Source of the DNA: an uncultured Bacillaceae bacterium
GTDB lineage: Bacteria > Bacillota > Bacilli > Bacillales > Caldibacillaceae
Assembly (NCBI GenBank): GCA_937951955.1
Contig: CALGAD010000090.1
Span: 1 to 14,217, forward strand
Direction of reading: 5' to 3'
Length of the DNA stretch: 14,217 nucleotides
Below the pieces are notes generated by a model that worked only from the letters and a program-made list of their open reading frames with translations, was not told the DNA's origin and made no database searches. Both the position numbers and the translations under genes were made by a program. Positions 14,201-14,217 of the stretch are shown piece by piece; within the stretch, counting starts at the first letter, position 1, and each line of letters begins with the position of its first letter.

Positions 14201-14217
14201 CTCATGTATAAAAAAAG

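Noticed and set aside
14023..14205. Minus-strand open frame with Phe-Thr-Gln-Ile heptads as a called gene
   Set aside because: The substitution pattern is suggestive and is reported as a finding, but the start has no ribosome binding site in the 12 nt visible and the frame may run off the edge, so it is not called a CDS.
13984..14211. Plus-strand open frame with Asp-Leu-Gly-Lys heptads across the right array
   Set aside because: The 21-bp period makes any stop-free unit stay open in every frame. No ribosome binding site is seen, and core substitutions change the residue on this strand (D/N/Y, G/S).

Overview
The window looks like chromosomal DNA from a low-to-moderate GC Firmicute of the family Bacillaceae. 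The gene set and order (pbuG, yebG, yerA, yerB, yerC, pcrB, pcrA, ligA, camS, pruA), strong AGGAGG-type ribosome binding sites, frequent TTG/GTG starts, a guanine riboswitch and a PurR operator pattern all point there. Genus and species cannot be told from the sequence alone. Almost everything is housekeeping. All protein genes except one (a DUF2892 membrane protein) are on the minus strand, so transcription mostly runs from right to left.

Right to left. 14041-14200 is a strict 21-bp array of a short dyad motif. 13919-14040 holds only one hairpin. 13741-13918 is the control region of pbuG: two PurR-type boxes, a good SigA promoter and a guanine-class riboswitch, followed by an intrinsic terminator at 13656-13679. 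Next come pbuG (purine uptake) with its terminator and yebG (NETI protein) with its own promoter. yebG converges on the plus-strand DUF2892 gene across a shared hairpin. Then follow yerA (adenine-deaminase-like) and yerB-yerC (DUF3048 lipoprotein and TrpR-related regulator), closed by a terminator at 8141-8177. A second transcription unit, pcrB-pcrA-ligA-camS, starts from an extended -10 promoter and ends at a strong hairpin at 1791-1837. pruA (rocA) is a separate unit with a cre-like site in its leader and a terminator at 77-110. Positions 8-62 hold three more units of the same 21-bp repeat seen at the other end.

How the genes fit together. pbuG and yerA concern purine salvage. pcrA and ligA are the essential helicase and ligase of DNA repair and replication. 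PcrB makes an archaeal-type prenylglycerol phosphate. CamS and YerB are surface lipoproteins. PruA catabolises proline and arginine carbon. In Bacillus subtilis the twelve-gene pur operon sits between yebG and yerA; here that place holds only the small DUF2892 gene.

The least explained feature is the 21-bp array family at both extreme ends. The core GATTTGRGTAAAT is conserved at exactly 21-bp pitch, while the 8-bp spacers are unrelated to each other. Its two most variable core positions are wobble positions of a minus-strand Phe-Thr-Gln-Ile heptad frame. Because both ends stop in the same repeat, the window may be a contig broken at a multicopy element.
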